A DNA stretch of 64,000 bases from G963677085 sp963677085 (GTDB taxonomy: Bacteria > Planctomycetota > Planctomycetia > Pirellulales > Thermoguttaceae): the NCBI GenBank assembly GCA_963677085.2, contig CAXXFH010000006.1:248001-312000 (forward strand), given 5' to 3'. Below, piece by piece: positions 17,344 through 25,523 of this stretch (position 1 is its first letter; each line of letters opens with the position of its first letter). The notes under the pieces were generated by a model. The model saw only the letters and a list, made by a program, of their open reading frames with translations. It was not told the DNA's origin and did no database searches. The position numbers and the translations under genes are program-made.

Positions 17344-18848
17344 GATTGCATCTCCTGGTGTTGGACGAGAGCGCGGTATTGAGAGATCGAAGGCTCGGGG
17401 ATGTTGTGGTCTTGCAGTTGCGGTCGTCCATCAAGTCGGAATAGCTTGGCTGGCGACTCGCGGCCTTCCTGCAGAAGGATCTGGATCACGTCAACAGTCA
17501 TTGCTCCGATTTTCAGGGCGCGATCGATCGCATCGGCTAATTCTCTCAGCTTGTGCTTTTCCAGGAGACGCAGGATCTTGATGAACTCGCGGCGACCGTC
17601 GCTGCCGCTTTCCGATTCCAGACGCCTGCGGAGCACCGCAAAGACTTCCGGAAGATTCCACTGCTCGAATGGCTTGCCGAAGTCGAGCGAATTTGGCTTC
17701 CGTTCCAATAACGCCAGGTAATGCACGGGATCGTAATGGACGTTCTCCGACTCCCAGTCGCGTACATGCTCGGCGATTACGTGGCTGTCGGCAATGATCC
17801 GCACGCGATCAAGCGATCCCACGAGGACCACCTCACGATGTGCATACTGCGTCGGCACGCTGTAGTCGTTCCGGTCGAACCGAATCAATGACAACGTGTT
17901 GACCTTACCACTCTTGACGTGTCTTGCCTCGAAACGATCATCTGGAATCGGGAGCATCGCCTGACGGTCCTCTTCGAGCAACTCGGACTTCGTGCCGTCT
18001 TGACCGCGTAATTGACGCTGCAGGTCATTGCGACAGTCGTCAGCCAGTTTCTGATTGAACTGCTCGAAGTCATCGAACTGAGGAACGGGCACCATGAAGT
18101 TGCTTCGAGAGAACTTGACCAGGCCTTCGGTGTGGCCCTTCTCGTTCGGGCAACGCACAAGGCAGAAGTGGTGATCGTAGAGATAATGCGACTGCAATCG
18201 CAAGAATTCCCGTGTCGGAGTCTTGCCACGCTTTCCGACGATCTTCGCCACGGCGATCTTCGAGTTGTCGTAGCTTATCCGCCTGGGCACGCCGTCGAAA
18301 AACTCAAACGCACGAACGTGACCTTCCTGAAACGTCTCGGTGCATTCGCGGGGAAACGCCTGGCAGAAGAAAGCGTCGCTGTGCGGCAACGACATCACGC
18401 AAAACATGACCTTGATTGTGCGGTCACGATAGATGGCTTTCGCCTCGCCAAAATCGAACTGGGCTTCGCCCGGCGGGTGCGCCAGCGGCATGAAGACTTC
18501 GGCCGCCTGCTGCTTGTAGCGACGGATCTCATCACGGACGACCGTGATCTTGCCCGTGTAGCCCTCTTCGTCGCGGAGCCGCTCGAAGATTCGCTTGCCC
18601 GTGTGACGCTGCTTCCGATGGACCTTCTTGTCCGCCTCCAGAATCTCATGGATTCTCGGGATGAACGGTCCGATCTTCGGCTTGTCTCGCGTCGACTTCT
18701 TGCCCTCGTCGGGAGGCTCCGGCCGGTCCAGAATCTTCTGGATCGTCCGGAAATTCAGGTTGTACTTCTTGCAGGCCTTACGCCTGCTCATGTCGTCAAC
18801 AAGCACATCGCGGCGGATTCTCGTCCATTTCTCCATGTCGGTAATCAC
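17340..18848 (-). CDS. istA: IS21-family transposase IstA
   Basis: A 502-residue DDE transposase. The N-terminus has a helix-turn-helix (SRRKACKKYNLNFRTIQKIL). The catalytic core begins at GEAQFDFGEAK (first Asp), followed by ISYDNSKIAV (second Asp) and RCPNEKGHTEGLVKF with the glutamate. The start may be GTG 18848 (GAGGG six bases upstream) or ATG 18836. Its stop overlaps the istB start (ATGA), the usual coupling in IS21. The gene looks intact. Confidence 0.92.
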   Translation of the reverse strand: MITDMEKWTRIRRDVLVDDMSRRKACKKYNLNFRTIQKILDRPEPPDEGKKSTRDKPKIGPFIPRIHEILEADKKVHRKQRHTGKRIFERLRDEEGYTGKITVVRDEIRRYKQQAAEVFMPLAHPPGEAQFDFGEAKAIYRDRTIKVMFCVMSLPHSDAFFCQAFPRECTETFQEGHVRAFEFFDGVPRRISYDNSKIAVAKIVGKRGKTPTREFLRLQSHYLYDHHFCLVRCPNEKGHTEGLVKFSRSNFMVPVPQFDDFEQFNQKLADDCRNDLQRQLRGQDGTKSELLEEDRQAMLPIPDDRFEARHVKSGKVNTLSLIRFDRNDYSVPTQYAHREVVLVGSLDRVRIIADSHVIAEHVRDWESENVHYDPVHYLALLERKPNSLDFGKPFEQWNLPEVFAVLRRRLESESGSDGRREFIKILRLLEKHKLRELADAIDRALKIGAMTVDVIQILLQEGRESPAKLFRLDGRPQLQDHNIPEPSISQYRALVQHQEMQS

Positions 18849-18966
18849 TCATTTCCCTCGCGATCCTGAGCATCGTGTGATTTGCATCGAGCATTCGATA
18901 AATGCAAGTCTTGCCCAGAATCAGCGAGCAAGGGTAATGAGCGCTGCACTTTCAAAACGGCGTTTA

Positions 18967-19764
18967 GAACACGCTGCCGTATTGGAGATCCACACCGTAA
19001 AAGCCAGCACCGCACGCGGCAAGGCCGGTACCCTTGATGAGTCCTTTGTAGTAGGACGCAAAGCCCCGGCGGAAACCGTCCGTCCAGACGTTTTCCAAGT
19101 TTAACGCTCCACTCTTGGCATAGACGGCGATTCCCTGATTTGTTGCTGCCTGTGAAAAGACAATGTTCTTGACAGCCTTCAATGAGAAGCCATCAACCTT
19201 GATGCCCTGGTCCTTGATGACTGTCTGGATGATCTTGCAGTTTGCTTGTACAACGTTGATGGATGTAGGCAGAGCGCGCTGAGATTTGACAATGACGGCG
19301 ATCCTGTTGCCGGAGACGCTTTCGATCTTGTGCGCTCCGATCAATGCTTCCTCGTTCGTGCCACCGGTCGGGTTGTCAATGAGGATGTAGTCTCCAGCCG
19401 CCACATTTGTTGTGTCAGACAGCGTGAGCGTGGCCCGCTGGTTTCCAGGCGTACGGGAGGTAACGCTATAAACGGCTTGGACGTTTTTCTGGAGAGGTGT
19501 TGGGCCAACGAGGCTAACTGCTTGGCCGCAACGATGCGCAAACGAGAGGGTGCTGCTCGGCGTGTACTCGCCCTTCGCCAGGTTGATAACGATTTCGCCC
19601 GGGGTCACCACATAATGGTCAGCGATGTGGTTGATAGCCTTTTCGATGGTAAGCCAAGGAGTCGATGAGGTTTCTCCGTTGTTGCTGTCAAGCCCGGTAC
19701 TGGGATTGACATAGTAGTTCTTCGTGGTTGCGAATTCTGTGGTAATTACCGCGCAGGATTGCAT
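18967..19764 (-). pseudogene. 5' fragment of a beta-helix (tail-spike-like) gene cut by IS21
   Basis: It begins at ATG 19764 with GGAGA seven bases upstream. The N-terminus (KNYYVNPSTGLDSNNGETSS) and following PWLTIEKAINHI are the opening of many right-handed beta-helix proteins, followed by helical turns. The frame is open to DLQYGSVF, where the IS21 end supplies the stop TAA. Cut codon by codon at 18967, it would join in frame to the fragment at 13833. Its last 75 residues resemble the first 75 of that fragment. Likely a surface or phage-derived fibre. Confidence 0.75.
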
Positions 19765-20109
19765 ACGGGTCTCCAAAAGAAACGGGGCAAAGTGAAAATG
19801 TACGTGCGTACACTACGGTAGCCGGAGGGCTAACTCAGAACGAGGCCAAGAATTGGGCCAAGAGGGATTACACGGCGAAGGCCATCACGTAATTTTCGAC
19901 GGCTATTTCGCCGATTTCGACACCCGCGTAGTAACAGTGTTGGATTCTATTGGTCAGTCCGTTGTCGCGGATCAGCGTGGTTCCACGTCGGGAAATTCTC
20001 GAAAATCTGACTTTACATCGCAAAGTAAATCGGCTACCATGCTTTGTATTGCAAAGTCGACGTGCCGGCGGCCGTCCGTTCGAGGGTTCGAAATCGGAGG
20101 ATGCAGACG
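19765..20109. other. Divergent intergenic region
   Basis: It separates the beta-helix fragment (minus) from the membrane-protein operon (plus). It holds a palindrome, TGTACGTGCGTACA, near 19799-19812 and the two dyads at 20010-20057 described separately. No gene is seen. Confidence 0.5.
20010..20057 (+). promoter_or_regulatory. Twin operator-like dyads upstream of the membrane-protein operon
   Basis: Two similar dyads, ACTTTACATCGCAAAGT (20010-20026) and GCTTTGTATTGCAAAGTC (20041-20058), share CTTT-n5-GCAAAG and are spaced about three helical turns apart, 50-100 bases before the start at 20110. This AT-rich form resembles PadR-type repressor sites; no such regulator is in the window. Confidence 0.45.
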
Positions 20110-21027
20110 ATGTGGCGATGGTTTCAGCAGCTTGACCGTGTGCTACGGGGAGAGGCGACGAAGCTGAATGCTCTGCGGGGGCAGATGATCGACGTGCCCG
20201 CCGGAGGGCTGTCGGTCGTGTTGATCTTGTTGGGCGTGCTCTACGGCGTGTGTATGGGCTGCTACGCCGTGTTCGGAATCGACGAGGCTCGATATATCCA
20301 GATGTTGGCCAGCATGGTCAAGGTGCCGGCCCTGTTTTTTTTGACGCTGCTAGTCACCTTTCCTTCGCTTTATGTTTTCAACACTCTGGTTGGCTCGCGG
20401 CTTACGCTGCCGGCCGTATTGCGGTTGTTGATCGCGGCGTTGGGGATCAACCTGGCCGTTTTGGCCTCGTTGGGGCCGATCGTGGCCTTCTTTTCGGTGA
20501 ACACGGAGAGCTACCACTTCATGGTGTTGCTGAACGTTGTGGTATTCGCCTTCTCCGGTGTGCTGGGGCTTGCGTTTCTGTTGCAGACGCTTCACCGGCT
20601 GAGCATCGTTTCGCAGCACGAAGCTTTGCGGCAACGGATGTCATCATCTGCCGGGCGACCGGATAGGGCGTCGTCGACCGATTCGACACCAGAAGAATTG
20701 GCACGAGGAGAATCGGCGTCGGAAGAATCGAAGGCGGGAGAGTTGGCAACAACCGGCCACACCGAAATCGTCCACGCCCAGGCGGTCGATGAAGGCGATG
20801 CCAGCGACGAGTCCGGGGCATTGGGGCATGTGGGCGACCAGATGCTTGGACGCCACGTGAAGACCGTGTTTGGCTGCTGGATCGTGATCTTCGGTCTGGT
20901 GGGCTCGCAAATGAGTTGGGTACTTCGCCCCTTTATTGGAAATCCCAACCAGGAGTTTACCTGGTTCCGCGAGCGGGGATCGAATTTCTTCGAGGCGGTT
21001 TGGCAATCGCTGATGGGGCTGTTTTGA
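20110..21027 (+). CDS. Multi-pass membrane protein, paralogue of the gene at 22665
   Basis: A 305-residue protein. ATG 20110 has GGAGG nine bases upstream, while the ATG at 20101 directly abuts that site. Five to six hydrophobic segments are seen (around residues 30-55, 70-95, 110-135, 140-165 and 255-275). An acidic, Ser/Glu-rich insert of about 70 residues (residues 180-250) precedes the last span. The C-terminus (SQMSWVLRPFIGNPNQEFTWF) matches that of the next gene (IQMAWVLRPFVGTPEAPVRFF), showing the two are paralogues. Function unknown. The shared WVLRPF-G-P block is seen in many planctomycete membrane proteins. Confidence 0.8.
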   Translation: MWRWFQQLDRVLRGEATKLNALRGQMIDVPAGGLSVVLILLGVLYGVCMGCYAVFGIDEARYIQMLASMVKVPALFFLTLLVTFPSLYVFNTLVGSRLTLPAVLRLLIAALGINLAVLASLGPIVAFFSVNTESYHFMVLLNVVVFAFSGVLGLAFLLQTLHRLSIVSQHEALRQRMSSSAGRPDRASSTDSTPEELARGESASEESKAGELATTGHTEIVHAQAVDEGDASDESGALGHVGDQMLGRHVKTVFGCWIVIFGLVGSQMSWVLRPFIGNPNQEFTWFRERGSNFFEAVWQSLMGLF

Positions 21028-21089
21028 TGTGGTTGATCTTGTTCGTTTGGCAATCGAAGTTCGACGCTCGTCAATCTTGACACGCCTAT

Positions 21090-22662
21090 CAGCCTGTTTA
21101 AAAAGTCCTTAAAGGCGGCCTTCCCCCATCGGGTGGATGGCGCTACATTAGGGCAACGGTGCAGCGGAGCGACGGGCTTCGTGCCGGGGACGAGTCGACG
21201 GGAGAGTTGAGCATGGCACTGGGACGCCACAAGAAGGAGCGGCAGCGGGATTTCTGGGTCGCGACGGCCCAGCTGCCGCGGTCCGAGGGGCACGTCTTTT
21301 ACCGCAAGCTGAACGAGTTGTTACGCGACGCCGGCTTCGACCCTTTCGTCGAGACCCTTTGCGAGCCGTACTATCACGCCACGCAGGGGCGGCCGGGCAT
21401 TCCGCCGGGCGTCTACTTTCGCATGCTGGTGGTCGGTTACTTCGAGGGCATCGGCTCGCAGCGAGGTATCGCTTGGCGGTGTGCCGACAGCCTGTCGCTG
21501 CGCGAATTTCTAGGCCTATCGCTCACCGAAGATACGCCCGACCATTCCAGCCTGACGCAGGTCCGGGACCGTCTGCCGCTGGAAGTGCACGCAGCCGTTT
21601 TCCAGTTCGTGCTTCAAGTGGCCGAAGCGAAGGGCCTGTTGAAGCAAGGCAAGACGATAGCCGTCGATGCGACCACGCTCGAAGCCAACGCGGCGATGAA
21701 GAGCATCGTTCGCCGCGACACGGGCGAGGACTGGAAGGCGTACATCAAACGATTGATGCAAGAGGCGGGCGAGATCGAGCAGAGCGAGGAACCGACGGGC
21801 GAGATCGAGCAGGGCGAGGAACCGACGGGCGAGGAAATCGCTCGATTCGATCGGAAGCGCAAAGACAAGAAGGTCTCGAATCGAGAATGGCGGAGCGAAA
21901 CGGATCCCGACAGTCGCATCACGAAGATGAAGGATGGCCGTACGCACCTGGCCTACAAGGCGGAACACGCGGTCGATTTGGAGTCGGAACTGATCTTGGC
22001 CGCACCCATTTATCATGCGAACGAGGCGGACAGCGACACGATCGGTCCGACGATTAGCGAGGCCCAAGACCATCTGATCGCGGCCGACAGCAAAGCAGAC
22101 ATTAAGGAAGCAGTGGCCGACAAGGGTTACTACAAGAATGAAACGCTTGGTGAATTGGAATTCACCGACGAAGTGCGAACGTACGTTGCCGAGCCGAAAC
22201 AGAACCATCGTCGCAACTGGCGAGACAAGCCGGAAGAACATCGTCAGGCCGTTGCAAACAATCGCCGTCGAATTCGTGGCAAACGAGGCCGAGCCTTGCA
22301 GCGACAACGTAGCGAAAAAGTGGAACGGAGTTTCGCCCATGTATGCGAAACGGGCGGAAGCCGTCGCACGTGGTTATCGGGAATCGAGAAGGTGCGAAAA
22401 CGTTATCTGATGTCGGCGATGGCCCACAACCTGGGCACCATCATGCGCCATCTGTTTGGAATGGGCACGGCAAGGAGCCAACAGGCGGAAGGCGACCTTC
22501 CCATCGCTCCGTACCTTACCCTACTTAATGTTGTGGGCTTGCTACCACGAACACGAACCCTGAGAAACCGATTTTCGCGAGTCCTGTTCCAGGAACCAAC
22601 GGCGACCCCAGTGCTCGCCCTGACGATGTGAAGCCACCAAAATCGACTTCTTCAACGGGCTG
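21090..22662 (+). mobile_element. IS1182-type insertion sequence with 4-bp target duplication
   Basis: Imperfect 18-bp terminal inverted repeats, CAGCCTGTTTAAAAAGTC (21090-21107) and the complement of CAGCCCGTTGAAGAAGTC (22645-22662), enclose one transposase gene. The 4-bp flanks CTAT (21086-21089 and 22663-22666) are direct repeats. The insertion landed on the start codon of the downstream membrane-protein gene, whose ATG is partly made by the duplicated bases. Confidence 0.93.
21213..22631 (+). CDS. IS1182-family transposase
   Basis: A 472-residue DDE transposase starting at ATG 21213 with GGAGAG upstream. The N-terminal part (ETLCEPYYHATQGRPGIPPG) is typical of the family. It is followed by the first catalytic Asp in IAVDATTLEANA, a second in AVADKGYYKNE, and the late ARGxxR-like RSEKVERSFAHVCE with the glutamate. 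A short duplicated acidic block (GEIEQSEEPTGEIEQGEEPTGE split in two repeats) lies near residue 190. The frame is intact and the element has clean ends, so it may be active. Confidence 0.92.
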   Translation: MALGRHKKERQRDFWVATAQLPRSEGHVFYRKLNELLRDAGFDPFVETLCEPYYHATQGRPGIPPGVYFRMLVVGYFEGIGSQRGIAWRCADSLSLREFLGLSLTEDTPDHSSLTQVRDRLPLEVHAAVFQFVLQVAEAKGLLKQGKTIAVDATTLEANAAMKSIVRRDTGEDWKAYIKRLMQEAGEIEQSEEPTGEIEQGEEPTGEEIARFDRKRKDKKVSNREWRSETDPDSRITKMKDGRTHLAYKAEHAVDLESELILAAPIYHANEADSDTIGPTISEAQDHLIAADSKADIKEAVADKGYYKNETLGELEFTDEVRTYVAEPKQNHRRNWRDKPEEHRQAVANNRRRIRGKRGRALQRQRSEKVERSFAHVCETGGSRRTWLSGIEKVRKRYLMSAMAHNLGTIMRHLFGMGTARSQQAEGDLPIAPYLTLLNVVGLLPRTRTLRNRFSRVLFQEPTATPVLALTM

Positions 22663-22664
22663 CT

Positions 22665-23339
22665 ATGACCAGTCTATTGCTCCAGGTCGACGCCGTGTTG
22701 CGCGGTAATCTTTCCTCGCTTGCAGCGGGGCGAACCGGGCATACGCTCGGACGACTTGTTCTGATGCTTTTGGTCTTTGGTGGATTCTACGGCGCGGTGA
22801 TGGGCAGCTTCGGAGGATTCGCTGGCGATCGAGTGTGGCAAATCCTGTTTGCCGCAGTGAAGGTTCCCCTGTTGTTGGTGGCCACCTTTCTGATTGGATT
22901 GCCGAACTATTTCGTGCTTAATAGTCTGCTTGGATTGCGGCGCGACTTCGCCCAGGCGGTGCGCGCCCTGGTGGCCACGCAGGCGGGCGTGGCCGTGGTG
23001 CTGGCATCGTTGGCCCCGCTGACGGCATGGTGGTATGCCAGCTCGAACGACTACGCGGCGGCCGTGCGATTCAATCTGCTGATATTCGCCACCGCCAGCC
23101 TGGCGGCGCAAATGCTGCTGAAAAAACTTTATTGGCCGCTGATCCGTAATGACTCTCGGCATGCGTGGATGCTTTGGATCTGGCTGGCCATCTACGCGTT
23201 TGTCGGGATCCAGATGGCGTGGGTTTTACGGCCGTTCGTCGGCACTCCCGAAGCGCCCGTCCGATTCTTTCGCGAAGATGCCTGGGGCAACGCCTACGTG
23301 ATCGTGACACGACTGCTACTGGACCAATGGCCGCGGTAG
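22665..23339 (+). CDS. Multi-pass membrane protein, paralogue of the gene at 20110
   Basis: A 224-residue protein with about five membrane spans and the C-terminal IQMAWVLRPFVGTP block shared with the upstream paralogue. It lacks that gene's acidic insert. Without the IS1182 element its ATG would sit about 60 bases after the first gene's stop, so the pair was a two-gene operon. The insertion sequence now ends two bases before the ATG, replacing any native ribosome-binding site; the sequence just upstream (TTCAACGGGCTGCT) offers none. Expression may be reduced or depend on a promoter inside the element. Confidence 0.8.
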   Translation: MTSLLLQVDAVLRGNLSSLAAGRTGHTLGRLVLMLLVFGGFYGAVMGSFGGFAGDRVWQILFAAVKVPLLLVATFLIGLPNYFVLNSLLGLRRDFAQAVRALVATQAGVAVVLASLAPLTAWWYASSNDYAAAVRFNLLIFATASLAAQMLLKKLYWPLIRNDSRHAWMLWIWLAIYAFVGIQMAWVLRPFVGTPEAPVRFFREDAWGNAYVIVTRLLLDQWPR

Positions 23340-23809
23340 TCGTGCGGCCGCGTATCGTGTTTCGGCGTTGGAAGGCCAGCTCCTTTTTTTCAGCGGGCTC
23401 CTGCAAAAACCTCCTGTCGCTGGGGGTTGTCCACGTGCGTCCAGCTATTGCCCATGAAGTCGAACGCCGAGAATACCGTTGGAAGGAATGAAATGGCACG
23501 TTCGCGGCAAAGATTTCGTTGCCTGGCACGAATACAATTTGTTCGCGACCGGTGAAAACGAGTTGGAATGCGGATGGAGAGAGGCGCGAGACGAGGGAAT
23601 TATTGATTCCTTGGTTGATTGCGGAATACTTCGTTGCGTTCAGTTTTGGAAAGCCGGGTTCCCGTTGGTCGCCCTGGTTCCACAAGCAATGCAAACCCAA
23701 TAGAGGCGAGCATCGCGTGTTGCAGCTTGGAGGTGCGTTTTCTCGTCTTGCATCTCTCGCCGCGATTCTTTCTTGCTGGCCATCCGCAACTGCCGACGAC
23801 GACAAAACG
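23340..23809. other. 470 bp without a well-supported gene
   Basis: A frame at about 23488-23703 (MKWHVRGKDFVAWHEYN...) has a weak GGAAGG just before its ATG but no recognisable homology and an unconvincing end. Nothing else stands out. Confidence 0.35.
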
Positions 23810-24268
23810 ATGGATTACACGCACACCCAAACTGGCTACTGGCATTACCTGTTGTTCGCTGTGGCGGCCACCGTGTTGGCCGTAGCATGGCCGTTGCGCG
23901 GCGATCCGGTGTTGCAGGTTGCTATGCCTTGTGCGGCAGGTTTTCTTGTGCTGTGTGGCCTGTTGATGAGCCACCTTACGGTAGAAGACGAAGGAGAGTA
24001 CCTCGCCGTTCGTTTCGGACCGCTACCGTTGTTGCGCAAGCGGATTGCCTACGACCAAATCGCCCAGGTACAGCGTGGTCGTTCTAGCTGGCTCGACGGC
24101 TGGGGAGTCCACTACGTGCCTGGCCGGGGAACGACCTACAACATCTGGGGGTTCGATTGCGTGAAGATAACGGTCGGCCACCGAACAATCCGTATTGGGA
24201 CAGACGATGCCGACAATTTGTTGACTTTCCTGCAACAGAAAATGCGTAATATCAAGGCGGAAGATTGA
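23810..24268 (+). CDS. Membrane protein with PH-like domain
   Basis: A 152-residue protein starting at ATG 23810. Two membrane spans (residues about 10-30 and 36-54) are followed by a cytoplasmic beta-rich segment (LAVRFGPLPLLRKRIAYDQI, then VKITVGHRTIRIGTDDADN and LLTFLQQKM). The pattern of bacterial PH-like membrane proteins is an FGPLP-type hairpin followed by a C-terminal helix. Function unknown. It follows the two membrane-protein paralogues on the same strand but is 470 bases away. Confidence 0.7.
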   Translation: MDYTHTQTGYWHYLLFAVAATVLAVAWPLRGDPVLQVAMPCAAGFLVLCGLLMSHLTVEDEGEYLAVRFGPLPLLRKRIAYDQIAQVQRGRSSWLDGWGVHYVPGRGTTYNIWGFDCVKITVGHRTIRIGTDDADNLLTFLQQKMRNIKAED

Positions 24269-24604
24269 CACCCACGGCAACCTTGGGAATCCGGCGACCC
24301 ATGGGAGTGGATTCTTGTTTAGGCGCGGTGGCATCAGTTTGGCGAGCGGCTCGGCTGTCCCTCTTCTGGCTGCATGGGAAATTGCCCTTAGTGGTAAATT
24401 GCTATCCACCCAAAATGTGCAGGGCATTTGGCCGGCAGAGGTTATCTGCCGGCTCCATTACCCCACGTGCGTGACATGGCTTGACTCTCGTTGAGGGGGC
24501 GCTGCCGCATGAAACATCGAAAACCGGCCCGGTTTGTGAAAGAAACTGCAATCACTTTAGGTAGCGGTGACAGCCTGTTGTCACCCCTTGGTGCTACATT
24601 GCAG

Positions 24605-24754
24605 ACGTCGACAGGATGAGTTGAGGAGGAAACCGCGTCCAACTTCCGGCTGGCACCCGGAATCGAGGGAACCGAAGACCGCGGAAATGTTTCCGCGGCA
24701 AACGTGTTTCCCGGGTCGCGCGTTTCTTCTGGGGCAGGTTCATCCTGTCGACGT
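24605..24754. repeat. 150-bp MITE-like palindromic element
   Basis: Outer arms ACGTCGACAGGATGA (24605-24619) and TCATCCTGTCGACGT (24740-24754) are perfect complements. Near the centre is a perfect hairpin, CCGCGGAAA (24679-24687) and TTTCCGCGG (24690-24698). Partial pairing continues inward from the outer arms. It has no coding capacity; it could be a non-autonomous element or a large regulatory hairpin. Confidence 0.55.
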
Positions 24755-24765
24755 GAGCACAAAGG

Positions 24766-24799
24766 GCGGCAGGGCCGCCAACCAAACCGGTGCTACCGC
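24766..24799. repeat. Dispersed 34-bp repeat, copy 1
   Basis: It begins GCGGCAGGGCCGCC and ends CGGTGCTACCGC. A second copy at 57441-57474 matches at 33 of 34 positions. Confidence 0.75.
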
Positions 24800-24937
24800 A
24801 CCCTTACCGGGAACCCACTCTCGGTGGTCGCTAATCTTTGTGGAAAATTAACGATCGTTGAGGGTGGTAACACAGGGCAGCGCCTCGGCGGTGTTGCCTC
24901 GGTAATCATTACCGTTTCCCCTAGGTATGAAACGATC

Positions 24938-25234
24938 ATGAGACTCATCGACGAGCGAACTGATGCCGGTAGCCGGCATTTCGCTAACCTGCCCCGAAGT
25001 GTTAACGCGGAAACACTTCGCGACCATCTATTGTGTTTGCCAGGCACGAAGATTATCAACTTTGTCGACGATGCTGTCGTGCATGGCTGGATCGACTTCG
25101 AGTACGACGGCCGCCGCTTTGTCGTCCGGGTGCAAGACGAGAAATTCAGCTTTTTCGTTACCGATCCTCAATACTCCGATGTCAGCCTCTACCGACTTGC
25201 GCTTCATTGTGGCCAACTTCTGGGTAGTGCGTGA
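24938..25234 (+). CDS. Hypothetical 98-residue protein
   Basis: It starts at ATG 24938 (MRLIDERTDAGSRHF). A predicted alpha/beta protein: a helix, then strands around IINFVDDAVVHGWIDFEYDG and RRFVVRVQDEKFSFFV, then a helix. No family is recognised. It is soluble with no signal peptide. It stands alone between repeats and uvrA. Codon choice matches its neighbours, supporting a real gene. Confidence 0.5.
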   Translation: MRLIDERTDAGSRHFANLPRSVNAETLRDHLLCLPGTKIINFVDDAVVHGWIDFEYDGRRFVVRVQDEKFSFFVTDPQYSDVSLYRLALHCGQLLGSA

Positions 25235-25452
25235 ACCAAAATCCGTGAACCAAAATCGTTGCCAGCCTCGCTCTTCGTTTCCATGCTTCGGGTCGCGCTG
25301 GCCAAAAGATCCGCTCACGCACTGTTGGGGCGCAAAGCGTCGTATCCTTGGGTTCCCATACCGTAGCATGGGAACCAGGGGGCAAAGTGCGTGTCTTATG
25401 TGACCCATCCTTAAGGATGTAGCATATCCCCCGCGAAAGTAGCTGTCGTTTC

Positions 25453-25481
25453 TTGCCAGCTTCGCTGTAGTCTGGTACCCT
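25453..25481 (+). promoter_or_regulatory. Candidate sigma-70 promoter for uvrA
   Basis: TTGCCA (25453-25458), a 17-bp spacer and TACCCT (25476-25481), ending 42 bases before the chosen uvrA start. The -10 is a weak match. Confidence 0.35.
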
Positions 25482-25523
25482 AAAGGGTTTGGTGATGTGG
25501 TACTACAGCGGTCTGGGCTGGTG

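Larger units (their letters stand above)
13834..18966 (-). mobile_element. IS21-family element, itself interrupted by a serine-recombinase element
   Basis: Terminal inverted repeats of 27 bp are visible: TAAACGCCGGTCTGAAAGTG... at 13834-13860 and its complement at 18940-18966, with two mismatches. An additional partial copy (GTTAGAAAGTGCAGCGCT, from about 13866) inside the left end matches the multiple-end-repeat layout of the IS21 family. The element carries istA and istB on the minus strand. Removing the inner insertion leaves about 2.57 kb, a normal IS21 size. No matching target duplication is seen: the outer flanks read ...ACAATC on the left and GAACAC... on the right. Confidence 0.9.
24269..24937. 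other. Intergenic region with palindromic elements
   Basis: 670 bp without a supported gene. It contains the 150-bp palindromic element at 24605-24754 and one copy of a dispersed 34-bp repeat at 24766-24799, both listed separately. Confidence 0.5.

Noticed and set aside
23479..23703. Possible 70-residue protein upstream of the PH-like gene
   Set aside because: The start context is weak, there is no homology, and competing frames on both strands are equally long.
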